A stretch of 64,000 nt of DNA, taken from the NCBI GenBank assembly GCA_965153455.1, contig OZ234496.1:7511207-7575206 (forward strand), written 5' to 3'. Below are positions 44,100 to 57,150 of this stretch, one piece after another. Position 1 is the stretch's first letter, and every line of letters starts with the position of its first letter. The stretch is from Sphagnum compactum. Its lineage: Eukaryota > Bryophyta > Sphagnopsida > Sphagnales. Under the pieces are notes generated by a model. That model had not been told where the DNA came from and did not search any database. It saw only the letters and a program-made list of their open reading frames with translations. A program made the translations under genes and the position numbers.

Positions 44100-47000
44100 A
44101 AGGGGTGAAAAAAAACAATATCTTATGCATGAGAAGCTCAACACAAAGCCATAAACCCTTGGAATTCTACAACACTATCAATTCCAACACTTGCATTGTA
44201 AACCCAATGTTACCAGAAATTCACTGGTGCTACTGATCTGATAGAACAAGGTTCAATATTCTATATGTAAATTGTCAATTGTTACATACATGTGCACCCT
44301 CACAAACTTGTCATATTGGCAACAGACAGTTGGCTACCATCTACAAAACCATACATTAAAAGTCTAGAATTTATTGAGGTATAGTTTGAGGTCAAACCTC
44401 TCAAGGTTCTTTCAATCCATATGAGTTGCTAACCTTTCTCCAACTAATGCCACAATGCAGAGGATCATTAAGTTCCTTACCTGATAAACCCTAGTCTCAA
44501 AAACATCTGGATCTACATGTTCGAATCAAAGTATGAGTGATGTATACCAAGTTTACTTAGAACCACTCAAGAAAGACAGGTTTTTCTGTGCAAGAATAGG
44601 CTATAGATATATCTCTATGAGCTTCCCACTCCTGTCCTCATTTATCTCGTTATGCCCTTCCCAAGGACACCCCTCTGAGGCTTCTAGTATTCACTTAGAC
44701 ATTTGTCTTACAACATGGATTCAAGAGAGATGCAACAAAGGTCCCCATTCCAAATGTATAATTATCCCTCTACATGCCCTTTTTTTTACAGCTCGAACTT
44801 CCTTCCTTTCGTCATCAATCCTCAGCATCAACCCCTTATAGAATCTATTCTTCCTAAGGACATATTGCTTGCAATAATGTAGTTATTAGTGCAACGAAAA
44901 TCGGCAACTACTAAACATGACTAGTCCAAACTACTATCTCGTGAAACTCATGAAAAAGAAAAAAAAACAGAACCTGCCTACATCGCTCCCAAATTCTCCT
45001 TCTTATCTTACCTTTCACCTTTCTACTATGCAAACCTCCATTCAATGTTGCAGCTCCCTCCACCATCCATAGCTCGGTGCCGATCTATTCTTCATAACAC
45101 ACAAACAAACAAGACTTCCTACCCATGTTTACAAATTTCCTTGAAACAATAATTGCTGTAGTGACGAAATAATTCCCGCCGTTAGCATGCAGACAGTTGA
45201 CGGCCATTGAAAACAAAAACCAAAACCCTAAAAACTTGCCATGTTCACATTATCCGAGTGCCTTGCTATCTGGTCACATTGTATCCACAATTCAGAATGG
45301 TAGGAGGTATTGTCAAGTTGCTGATGAAGAACCACGCAATGAAGCTTGTCAAATTGTATAGTGAGGAATGTGTAATTGAATTCAATATCAGGGAACCGGG
45401 ATTTTGGGTATAGTGAGGAATATGTAATTGAATTCCATATCAGGGAATGAGAACATTGGGTACCTGGTATAGGTGAACATTAAATTTCATGTTTTAGAAT
45501 GTATGGATGTGAAAATGATTTCATGGACAATCTACATGATTATGGATTATCAATGTCTGCTTGTTAAAAAAAAATTCAAAATCATTTAAATTTTAATAAA
45601 TTATTATTTTGACCTTCTTTCAATTGATCATTGGTGGTACTGCGAAGCAATGTGAAGCCCAAGTTGGATTCAGTATCAAGGAATGAAAACTTTGGGTACT
45701 AGTCTCATGGGTTGGAGGGACCAACCAAGTGCCCTTAGGTGGGTGCCAATAAATAACCTTCCATTATTCATCCATGATCACTTGGGTGTTGAATGGTCCC
45801 AGATGAGGTGAAGGTGAGCTAATTGGATGTTTTGGTCTTGCCTTCTGGAAAGGCAAATGTAATGATGGTCATTCAGTTTATTGTAGGGTATATTTGATCT
45901 TTCCTGGTATGTCTTAGTGGAATGATAGCTCCAAAATGCGGAAAATTACTTGTGCATTCACCATAAAGCAAAACCACAACATATAGGGACACCCTTGGTG
46001 AAAATGACCCAATTGAAGTTTATCAAAGGTAAATTGGTTGCCACTATGAGAACACCCAACCCATGTTCAATAGAGGAATGCATTTGTAAATCACCATTTG
46101 AGAGCATTGCGAGCCCTCCTTAGTCTTGTTAGAATTAATTTTTTCCTAGATATGCCCCTTGGTATAACACCCATAGATATCTTTGACCTAACACATATAT
46201 TATATAGATTGCCAAGATGCGTACCCTACTTCGTTGGATTTTTTTAATTCGCCCATCTTTTTTATTCTATGAAAAGACTAGGTGTCGTGCACATATATTT
46301 TGAAGATGCATCTTCTATTACTTGATTATACCATAATTTCCAAAAACATACATCAATTAGTTCAAGGTCTACAGGTATTTCACAAAGAAAATATTGTAGT
46401 TGCATTTATATTTTCCTTTTGTAAAATGTCTAAAACATTTGCAAATTCCTATAATTCAGTTCATATATCATAAGTGCATGTATAGTATCCAACTATATAA
46501 TCATCTCATTAAATACTTTTTTTGATGAAAAGGGGATGGCAGTGACCCCACTGATTTACTACAAAGCATTCCAAAATGTTATTCAGTAGACCAATGATTT
46601 GCTAAAAATGGTTTATCACATATCTATGTGTCAAGGAAAATAAATGGCCGTGCATTAACAAAATACTAGACACATATGGTTTAGATAGGTGTATAAGTTT
46701 GTGACAACCATTTATTTTATAGCCTTCATCAAGAAATATGCTCTAAGCCATGTGGGTGTTAAGGAATTGTTGGAATCAAACACAACATCTGCAAAGGTAT
46801 TACATAAACACACACACACAGTGCACGCCAGTGTTTTCTTTTATGCGAAAATTTTGCAAAATATTGACCTTGAAAAATAAGAAGGAAAATCTTTTGTTGC
46901 AAATTCCTTTTTATGGAAAAAAACAAACATGTGTGCTTGCACAACAGTTCTAAACTCTTTGATATTAGTTGGACTTGAAGCCAAGTAAATTTGTTATGGG

Positions 47001-47390
47001 TGGGTGAAAAAATGAGTACATGCTTAAGAACATAATAAGTTTTTACGAATTTGAGGTGATGACCGAGGGAGTGGAGTGCATGCAGCCATTTCACATCATG
47101 TCTCATCAATGTAAACACAACACATTTGGCAATGGTGGGTTGGTGTCCCTTCGTTAGTTGTTGGGAAACAAGGACTTTGGAGTTGGTGTGCACAATCAAA
47201 ACAAGTTGATGCCACGCCAAAGAGTTAGAAAAAGAATAAATGCTTCTCCCTAAGCAAGAGCTGAATTGGGGGAAAAAAAAGAAAAAAAGGAATGGATTGT
47301 GAGATAATGAGATTAAAGTAAGCCCAAGAATTGTGAACAAACTAAGAATTTGAAAAAACAAGTATATTGGGCTCAACCACCATTGTCAAC
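44100..47390. other. AT-rich spacer, possibly containing further retroelement debris
   Basis: Includes a 52-bp tandem duplication (TATAGTGAGGAAT(G/A)TG...) starting at 45357 and 45409. An open minus-strand stretch at 46759-47376 resembles no family I know. No gene supported. Confidence 0.4.
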
Positions 47391-47394
47391 AAGT

Positions 47395-48300
47395 TACCAA
47401 GCATAATGAACGCCCCACTCCCCCCCCTCCCCCCCATCTCCACCCATCTCCGACAAAAGAAAAAAAAACCCCCAAAAAATGGAAGTTGCCAACCCATGAA
47501 GACCAATGACAAAGGGATCAAGTTTTGGGTTTTTTTTTCCTTTTACAACCCCAAGGGCTTGCACTTACAAAATTTCCGACAACATGATGCATTTGATTCT
47601 ACTAAGTTGTAAGTCGAGTGTTACAAGAAAGAAAACATCGATGGTGTGGACCAGTTTCGGGGACTAAAGCACACATGATGTAGGTGTACCTATAAGTACA
47701 CCAGGATATAATGGGGGTGGGAGGGGAGGGGCGCCAGCTATAGTTTGAAGGCTTAGCCTTTGCAATAAGTGAGAAAATGATGTGAGAAAAAGTTAAGTAA
47801 GGTGCACATAGTACGTACAAGTAGTAGTACTGGTTCGGACAGATGCTCCATGCAAAACCTTGACGAGCAGTCACCACTTTCCGGTAGGTAGTAGTTTGCA
47901 CCTGTTTTCATGTTCTGGCATTTTCAGGCACATTGCCCCCCCTTCCCCGAAAACACTCTTGCTTCGCAGCACGCATCACCTCCCTGCAATGCTTGTCTGC
48001 CTGATGACTCAATGAGTGTGGTAAATTGCACCGTGTTATACGTTTTTTCTTGAAGAACACAGTGTTTTTCTCGCACTGACGTTGAACTAATTGATGTCGA
48101 TCTGACAAGCCATCATGTTCACTGTCAAACTTAAGTATGGTATTCAATTTCTCTTGTTCTGTTTCCTTACCTGCGTATTAGCAGTGGAATCTGAGACAAG
48201 AAATTTCGATCGTAATGGGGGTGGTCGACAGCAGGCAATGTTAAGTGTCCACCTCTCCCCCCCCCCCCCCCCCACCCAAAACAGAAACATAATAAAACGT
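47395..48300. other. Spacer with C-rich tracts
   Basis: C runs at about 47415-47437, 47936-47942 and 48256-48274. Short ORFs only. Confidence 0.45.
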
Positions 48301-51300
48301 TTGTGACATGGAAGTTGCAATTAGTGAAAATAGCAAGAGGAATTTTGCTACAATCAAACTATTCAGAAGAGGGATTAGCCAAATTTGACTACCTCAGAGA
48401 GGAAATTAGAAAAGAATCCTGCTATGTCTTGGCAACCTGCTGGAACCTAATGTCTAATTATGATGATTTCAGAAATTATTTCCTTGAAATCCGGTGACTT
48501 TGGGGCACTTTTTAAACGAAATCCTTTACATGAGTCACACTCAACCTTCTTTTCTTTTTTGGTTTTGGTCAAGTGGTGAAAATTAACCTCCGAAAAACCA
48601 TTGGTTAACATGCTCTAGTGTTAATTAACCAAATTGTGTAAGCTTGTCAAATGGTGGGGCAAATAAAGTGTTCTTGGTTGTTTGATTTCATAATTCTTTT
48701 GGCTTATCAAGGTGATAGGCATACGATTGTCACTGCTAGTTTCAGTGTTACAGGCAGTACCAAATTAAGGGACATACGCCACGCACCAAGGTGGGGGGCA
48801 ATTGGGCGAGGTGAAACTGGGGAACAGTTAGCCTTCAGTGCACTATTGTTCAGCTAACTTACTGCCCACCAACAAAGTATCACCATTGGCATGGCGTTGA
48901 GATGCTCCCAAATCTTGGAATGAGTGGGTGAGGGTCAGACTCAGAAGGGTTGGTGGGTGAAGCAAGGAAGGATGGAACCGAATGTGCAAAACCATCATCA
49001 AGCTAGTAGCCTCTGAACCGACTGATGCGTGCCAATAAATTTGCACAGCACATTAGTACTTCAGTTACTTACCCATGATACCCAGCACTTAATTATACAG
49101 AGAAAGATAAAAGAAACACCTCAGGAAAAAAATAGCTTGTGGGCATGAAGCCCAGGATGCCAAGAAAAAGGCTTGAGTAAACCACCACTCATCAGCACAC
49201 CATGCAGGATGGATGAATGGATGGATGATATGTGGATAGGAAGCATTTCTTTCATTTAGTTTTGAGCTATGTACCATCCATCCACACGTATCTAGTATCT
49301 ACCTGCCTAGTCGGCACCCAGTGATCTTTGGTATTTGCCTACCCACATGGTACCCACTTACATTCCCTAATGAACTACCTACTTGCCTGCAATGCTTTGG
49401 GCTCTTTTAAAGGCAGTTACCAATCTTTGCCTGTTCATCCTTTTCAAGAGAAGCTTGGGTGTTGAAACCCTGCTAAACTTCATTAAACAAAGCACCCAGC
49501 TAAGTCGAAAGGAAGAACAAGGAGAGAGGACCCAAGTCCGAGCTGAAGAAATGCAAAAACCCGAAGGGGGTCACAGAGAGGCAAAGGAACAAATTATGTT
49601 TTAGAGCCTTCACCAGTTGCAAGAAACATATCCAAAAAGGAAAGTGGGAAGAGAAACCTGAAAGTGCAGTAAACCTAAAACGACGGGCCTCAAAATAGAA
49701 GCTTCAGTCCAATTTAGACACTAAATTATTTTGGGTAGGTTCTTTGAGTGTGGAATTGAGGTCAATTTTTCAGATTTTTTAATCTCACAGTTTTAGCTTT
49801 GGCAATTTTTTTCAAATTCAAGAACTTTCTTGTTCAATTTCATCTACACACTACACACTCTCCAAGGCTAGAGATTGTATAGGTTTGAAGTTTTATAACA
49901 AATTAAAATTGAGAATATATAAAGATATGGAGTTATACATCTATTTAAAATTAATCAAATATTTATAAAGTTCAACATACTTGTCATTTGCTCGCCTAAA
50001 GAATCTGAACTTGAGTTCAAATCTTTTTTTTCAAGGTTTCAATTGCAATTCCAATTCTTACAAAAGGCTAATTCCACAATCCAATTTTGTGTCAATTCCA
50101 ACCAAAAGCATTTCGATTCAAGTCGAGGTCACAACAACCCAACCCTCAAAACTAGAAAACATGCCAAAAAATTGGGAGTTACCTCGGTAGTGTGACATGA
50201 AAGTAAAAAGGTTTACAGGATAGATTACCAGGATGAAACCTTGATAAGTAACTGGGTTGCAGTTCATCCACAACTGAGTCAAGACAGCTTTCCAATGGAT
50301 GGTGCACTGGTGGGTGCTAAGTCACCTAATCCCAAAGGAAGCCAATTCTATTGGGTAGTGACTGGAAAAGCAAAGCAAAGCTGTTATTTGCATCATTATG
50401 AACTCAAGAAGGAGTGACCCCAATGGCAAATGGGTCAGAATGGGTAACTAGCCTAGGTATATGTATACGGGATAGATAGAATTCACATGCCAGCTCTTCA
50501 GTTGTATTCTGGATTTCATGAATCTAGGTGGGCCCTTATGGACTCAATGCACTCAATGGACAATTTTGTTTTCTTTTCTTTTGTTTTTTTGGGTAGATTA
50601 ATTTGCATGCTCTCCGAGCACAACTGCAGCAACACAAACAGAAAGGTAAAAATAAATACATATGCAACCTAGATTGAATTATGTAGAATAATAAATAATA
50701 CATGGGATTCAGTCTGTCACAGAAGGGGGTGGTGGGGGGAGGCAGTATGCTAGATGTAACCCATTAGAGGATAAATTTTTGGAATGTGAATCAGTTTGTG
50801 AACTAATCATTCAAAACTTTTCAATCTTCCAAAAACGTACTTTTCTATTACCAATCAGTAGAAAATGTTCAAGGCTCAATATTGTAGTTGATTGCTACAT
50901 ATTTATATAGAATACAAAACACATTTTTATTACATTAAGTTATGTGGATCAGTCAAATTCTTTTGGCACAAAATTTTGCTCAAATCCAAAATCTAACAAT
51001 GCAAAGTGAATCATATAAATGAAATAAAAAAGTTTTGGGAGAATTCCGCAAAAATGTAGTGCACAATTTCCAAATCATAGCATTTGCATTTGCCATCAAG
51101 ATCCATTGTGCTTCTTTCAATGGGAGGATCTCCATAGGAGAGCACACACCCCCCTTTGTCATTAACAAATGACCCCCTCTCACCGTAGTGCCAATCATCA
51201 TTCACAAACATGTCTTGTTTTATTTTCTCACACAACCTTTTTCCTCTTTTCAAGTTTAGTTAGTGTTGAACTAGCTTTTCACTTTAGGTCTAGGGTCCAT

Positions 51301-54300
51301 TGCAACAACTTCCCTTCATTCAATGCAAGGTTGCCACATTTAACTTATAACATTTTCTCAATGGGTCCCACCAACAACCAACCTCTAATTCCTATAAACC
51401 TCTCAAGATTTTCATCTTCATGTTGAGGTTTCCTTGAATGTTTAAAGGGTGTTTGAATTTATTGGACCTTGAGCACCACATGTGATTGAAGGTTCTAACT
51501 ATTTAGGTGGAGCTACATGTTGTAAGTTGATGTAGATTGAAGTCAACATTGAAGTGGCTTCTTGTACAAGGCAAGGGTGAAATTGCTTAAGCTTGTTTGC
51601 ATTCTTCTTTTGTATACAGTGTCAATAGCAATCTATAGAGAAAGTTGTTTTGGCAAGTTATGAGGACATTAAGAGGATATAACGAACAACTCCACGATTA
51701 GTTGCTCTAGAATCTCAAAAGTTATGATCACACTCATTTTTATGTTTATTTTGTTTAGCTAATAATTGACACCACTTGCATTCAATGCCTTTTTTGGGTG
51801 GAATGTTTCCTTACAATCTCATGGATTTTTTCTCATACATGCATTGTTAGAAATTATGAGTGTTGTTGTGAATTGCGTTATATACAAAGCTTTGGTGCAA
51901 GATGTGAATGTCTAAACCACATTATATTTTCCATGGGAAGAATAACTCTCGACATTGTTAACCTAGTGGGAACCTCTATTATTATTATTTTTGCAAGTGT
52001 GTGACATTTTGATTATCCATGTTTATGCAATTGCAAAGAAGCTTGTTAAAAGGTATTGTCAAATGTGAAAATCCTAATGACTCATGTGACTTGTGTGTAA
52101 TCAATCACAAGACTCAAGAAATTTCATGAAACAAGTTTAAAGAAATGCTTGCGTGTTTTTCACATTGGTAGTTGGAACTATTGGTATTTTACCCAACTTA
52201 ACATTACTACTCTTAAAACCTTTTGCTTACATAATTTGGTAGAAATGAGCTTTCTCACTTGTAAACTATGATGATGAAAGTATGGTGAAACATTTGTTGT
52301 CATCAATTTTTGCACTTATTTATGGTGTTTTTTATTGTAAGTTAACAACTCCTTTGTCAATAGTGACTTGGATGGTGAAGCAAAAGAGGAAGGCATTTGG
52401 GAATGTGTTCAATTGTTAGAAAATAAAGTAATTGTGGTTCTATATGTTTGAAGTTTAGAGTTCAAACATTAAAAAAATCCAAAAATAGCCCAAAAAAATT
52501 GATAGTTGTAATTGTAGATTGTTTATATAGGTTTCTTTAAAAATAATTCTATGGATCATTTAAGTGAATTTTGAATGTATTATTACACTCTTGTTGCTTT
52601 GCTTTGGAAATTATTGGTTGATGAGAACATGGCTTTGGACATGCATGCATTTAAAAGTTGTAGTCAATGAGGAGAATTACATAAAGGCTACAAGGCAATA
52701 ATCATCTATGTGCTTTCATCCTTGCCAATCCATGTCTATTAATCTCTTAGCCCATGCATGTATGAGTTGTACTTTATGTTCAATGCTCTAACAACATGGA
52801 AAGAGGGTTGTACAACATGTCACAACTTGAAAGCAAGTTATGTGATTCAAGCCTTAATTGTATTACTTTCACTACATTGTGTTTTTATCAAATTTTGACA
52901 TGTATACCTATGATTCAAGCCCCAGCTCTATTCCTTGCTACTACGTTCTGCTTTTATCAAATGTTTATATGTATTTTAATTTGAACGGTGAAAGGGAAGA
53001 TCAAGGTGAAACAACATTGAACACCCTATACATAATGCACACACAAAATTTTAAATGCACCAATTTTGGTCCTTTGTAGCTTGCAAAATCCTCAATGCAC
53101 TCATCTAGATATCTTTATAGTTAACCCATCATGCACACCTTACTATCATAGAAAAATTTGAAACTATCAACAAATCACAATTCTAATCTTTTGCTTTGAA
53201 CTAATTTGTTGCACTACTAGCTAGAATTCAAAAAATAATTTAATGAACTTGGCCTTCCCACTTTGTTTTCAAAACTTTATCTATGTTTCAAATATGATGG
53301 TCAACTTGCTCATTTGATCACAATTTAATCTCCTAACAAATATAACTAATTAAAATTTATGAATGGGTATTTATATGTTATGATGAACACAAATGGAATC
53401 AAAACTAGGTGTACATAATGTACAAAAAAATCACAACTTAGAATTCATTTATATCAAAATATATTATAAACTACACTTTGTTGACTTTAGCCTTAAAAAT
53501 AAATTAAGTTAAAACAATCATGAATGTTGACAAATTATTTTGTACTTATTTTTTTGAATAAATGTACATTAATCACATTATAAAACTTGATTTAAACACC
53601 TTATTTAGCAATAGTATAACATTTTTTACTAGTTAAAAAACATTATTTCAATTTGTGAATGAATAAAAACAAAACCGAAGACATTCATATTTTCAATGGA
53701 AAAAGATTTTATAACTTACAAACATCATAATCATCTCCATTATTATAACATAATACACTGCCAAAGGTTTATATTTAATTTAAATATATATTTTAAGTCA
53801 ATTTGAAAAAAATTAATACATATATACAGTTATATGCAAATTTTCATTAGAAAATTTCAATTAAAAATACTTCCTAGTCCATTTGTTAAAACAATTATTT
53901 TGTGATAGGTGACAACATGTTATAAATGTATTCAAAAAAATAATTTTATCATTCTTATTTGTGCCAATTTCACAACATAATGGTATAATAAAATGTCAAT
54001 CACCTATAATTGCACATTTTGACCACTAAACCTTTTCTAATTATGTGCCCAAATTTGGTTTATATTTGTTTGTAGTGAAAATTGTAACATTGTGATAAGT
54101 TTTTGGGTCCATTCTGCCATGCAAACACCTTAATTAACTACAAGTTAAGACACGTTAAGATCCATCAATCAACCAAGGATGAATTGAAATCTCTTGAATT
54201 ACACATAACAACATGATATAATAGGAATTTATTATTTGTTAAAAAATTGTTTTGAATGTGAATTGAATAACAATTGGTTGTTTATAAAAGATGGGCCACT

Positions 54301-56740
54301 AACTGTTACAAGTGTTCAACATCTAGCTAACATGATTATTTTTTAAGACCATGTTATTAGTGAATTTTGTCATTACAACATGTTATTTTGATGTGGACAT
54401 TTGTAAAGACCAACTAGACTTCAAGGCATGTTGTTGAACAAGTGTGGTTTTCACTTTCTATTTGCATGTTGTGTGTCAAATCTTTTCAACTCATTAACTT
54501 TGTAATCTCAAAACAATGGTTGCAATTTCCAACATAAAGAATTTCACAAACATTTTTGTGCCATGAAATATTTTTGTCATTACAAACTCCAATTGGGTGG
54601 AACAAATCTATTTATTATAACATCGTTTGAAAAACATGTTATAGTTTAATAAGCTTTAAAAAAGGTGTTCCAACATTCCACATTATGGGATACATTTGTC
54701 TAATTGTTTTGGCTTTGAGCGTGCATTTGTTGTCTTTGATGGTTGACTAATCATTGGTTCTATTGTTGTAAGTGTTTGCTTATTAATTGTTACAAACTTG
54801 GTGTTCGAATGAGATTCATTCATTAGAATAAAATCATAGCCTATACAAGCAATTGTTGGTCATGTTCTTGATAGGAGGTATAAATCATTACAAATATTAT
54901 GCTAATGATTTTTCTCATTGAACACCTATGATCTAAGTCTTACAAATTTCATTCCAATTGTGTTTTAAGAGATGACCCAACATTAAGATGGACATGCCAA
55001 GTATCAAAAGTTGCAAAAGGAGTACGACATGGCGAAGAAATGTTGGTGCCTATGATATGCCAAGATAAATGAAAAAAACAAGTGTAAAAGTAAAAGGTTA
55101 AACATAGCTATTTGAATGATAATTTTGTCATTGTTTTTTTGTGAGTGTCGTTTTATACACATTACTAATAGTGGGTTAGTCATCTAAATTTTGTGATTGC
55201 TTCTCCTTGTGCTCGTGGTCGTATGTCTAAGGTTTGGATGGAAGTGACAAGAACAAGATCTATTGATGGATTGTTCTTTTACACATCTTTGCTTTTAATC
55301 TCTACCCTAGACATTCACCTTAGAAATGTTTCTTTATGAAGTTTTCACAAGTAATATCAATAGTATACAATTTTCTTAATAACATTACTAACCCATATAC
55401 ACAATCATATAACACAATTTCCATTGCACTTTGAGCGTAAGTTGCACTATCTTAATTTTGATTATTGCCCCAAGCTAGTGGACGCACATGTGTAGATTTT
55501 GGGTGCACCCATCCAATTGATGGGTTGTTTTGAAATCTACCCACCTACTTGTTGGGTTTCTTATCAAAATATGAATGTTGGGTAATTGATTTAATCACGC
55601 TCCTATATCATTTTATTTTGTTGAGTTATCACTTACCTTTTTGTATCACGAGGTTTCATATCACTATGAAATGTAAAAAACAATTCATATGACTCATTTT
55701 TAAAATGAAATTTGTTTGATATAAACATACAATTCATTAGCCTCAATTCCTTTAAATCTTATTAAAGTAAGATTTTCAAAAAATTGATTGGAAAGATTAT
55801 GCAAGAATTTGATTAAAATAAAACACAATAGTTTTAAGATATATATATATATATATATATATAGATATAAATGTTTTAAATTAATTTTATGTTATTTAAA
55901 AAACTTTAATAAGGCTTTAATGAAGATTAATAACAAAAATCATAATGAAATTATTTTTCTGTATTGTTATTGCTTCTTACATTACAGAAGTTTATTATTG
56001 CCCCTAAGATAGACATGCATATATGATTTTAGGTTTTACCAAGCACATATGAGACAAACACAACTAATTTTCATTGTGATCACACCATTTCCCTCGTGTA
56101 TTTTGTATGTATAGCACTCTCACTGCTTGAGTTTCCATTCAAGTCACACAAATATTTTCAAACTTTAAACATTCATGTCATCAACAAATTCTACTCATTA
56201 AATTATTTGTAACCCACATCTCGCATGATTGAGTGTGCTATAATCAGATGTGATACATTTTGTAAAATTTTCTTGTCACCTATTTTGCTTAAGGTAGGTT
56301 GGAAAGTGCCAATAACACACCATCGAAAACACCCAACGATTTGTTTTAAATGATGATTGTGGATGATTAGATCATAAAAATTAAAAACACGTCATTGTTT
56401 TCCCTTTGTTATTTAGGGCAATTTTGGGTGCAAAATTTTGTTCACTCTTGAACACCTATAAGGGGCATTACGCATAAGGCCCATATTAGGGGGTAGAATA
56501 TCCTTAACACCACCTTGACGACTAGATTTTATTATTTAAAACTAGCTTGACAAGCTTTTATGAAGGCACCCTAATGACCTCAATGGAGGCCAGTACCCAT
56601 AATGCCCTCAAGGGAGGAGGGCCTTACCCTATACTTATTACTTAGTGTTCTTGGGAGGGATAATTTATTTTTTAATTAAAAAAAAAACCCCCCAAGTATG
56701 CCAAAATAGCTTCCAAGGGGCAAGAAAAAAAAGGTTAACC
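48301..56740. other. Long AT-rich gene-free region
   Basis: Very AT-rich, most strongly from about 52 to 56.7 kb. It contains a 68-bp diverged duplication (GATTCAAGCC...) at 52844 and 52912 and a (TA)n run at 55839-55862. ORFs at 48303-48497 and 51011-51253 (minus) were examined and not recognised. Confidence 0.5.
55839..55862. repeat. (AT)n microsatellite
   Basis: A perfect AT dinucleotide run of about 24 bases. Confidence 0.85.
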
Positions 56741-56744
56741 ATTG

Positions 56745-57150
56745 GTTGTCAATCAGCCCCCATAACCGTGCAGCAGTTACTGTTGCGGCGCTATTGAAGC
56801 GTACCGTTCCGTCCAGAAAGGGGAACACAAGTATTCCCAGTCCCACATTATTGTACTGTTCCGTCCACGGAATCAGTACGTGGCTGGCCGGTCCAGATGG
56901 GGTCCACGTGCCAAAAAATATTTTGACTCTTTTGTTCGATCATACCATCAGCGCCTCATTTTTTTTCCTTCCCGTTCCGTAGGACGGAAAAACTACCCAA
57001 AACGCCCCCTCTCATGCGTACCAGTCCGTGCTATCACTAAACCCCCGCCCACAGGCTACGCGATTCTGCCACGCTTCTCCCATTGGCTCCGTACGCTACT
57101 TCTACCCCCTACTTATTACCTGTGTGATTCTACCTCATCATAAGTCTGTA
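56745..57150. other. Isolated CpG-rich island without a recognised gene
   Basis: Composition changes abruptly from AT-rich to CpG-rich. Repeated CCGTTCCG(T) and TTCCGTCC motifs occur at about 56802-56816, 56859-56867 and 56972-56985, together with an inverted TCCGTCCACGGA. The other CpG-rich patches in the host part of this window lie at gene 5' ends. No coding match was found on either strand. It may be a promoter/first exon, a MITE or solo LTR, or an unmethylated relic. Confidence 0.4.

Noticed and set aside
51011-51253. 80-codon minus-strand ORF (VNDDWHYGERG...)
   Set aside because: Looks mildly protein-like but begins at a non-ATG codon, has no recognised family, and has no supporting splice sites.
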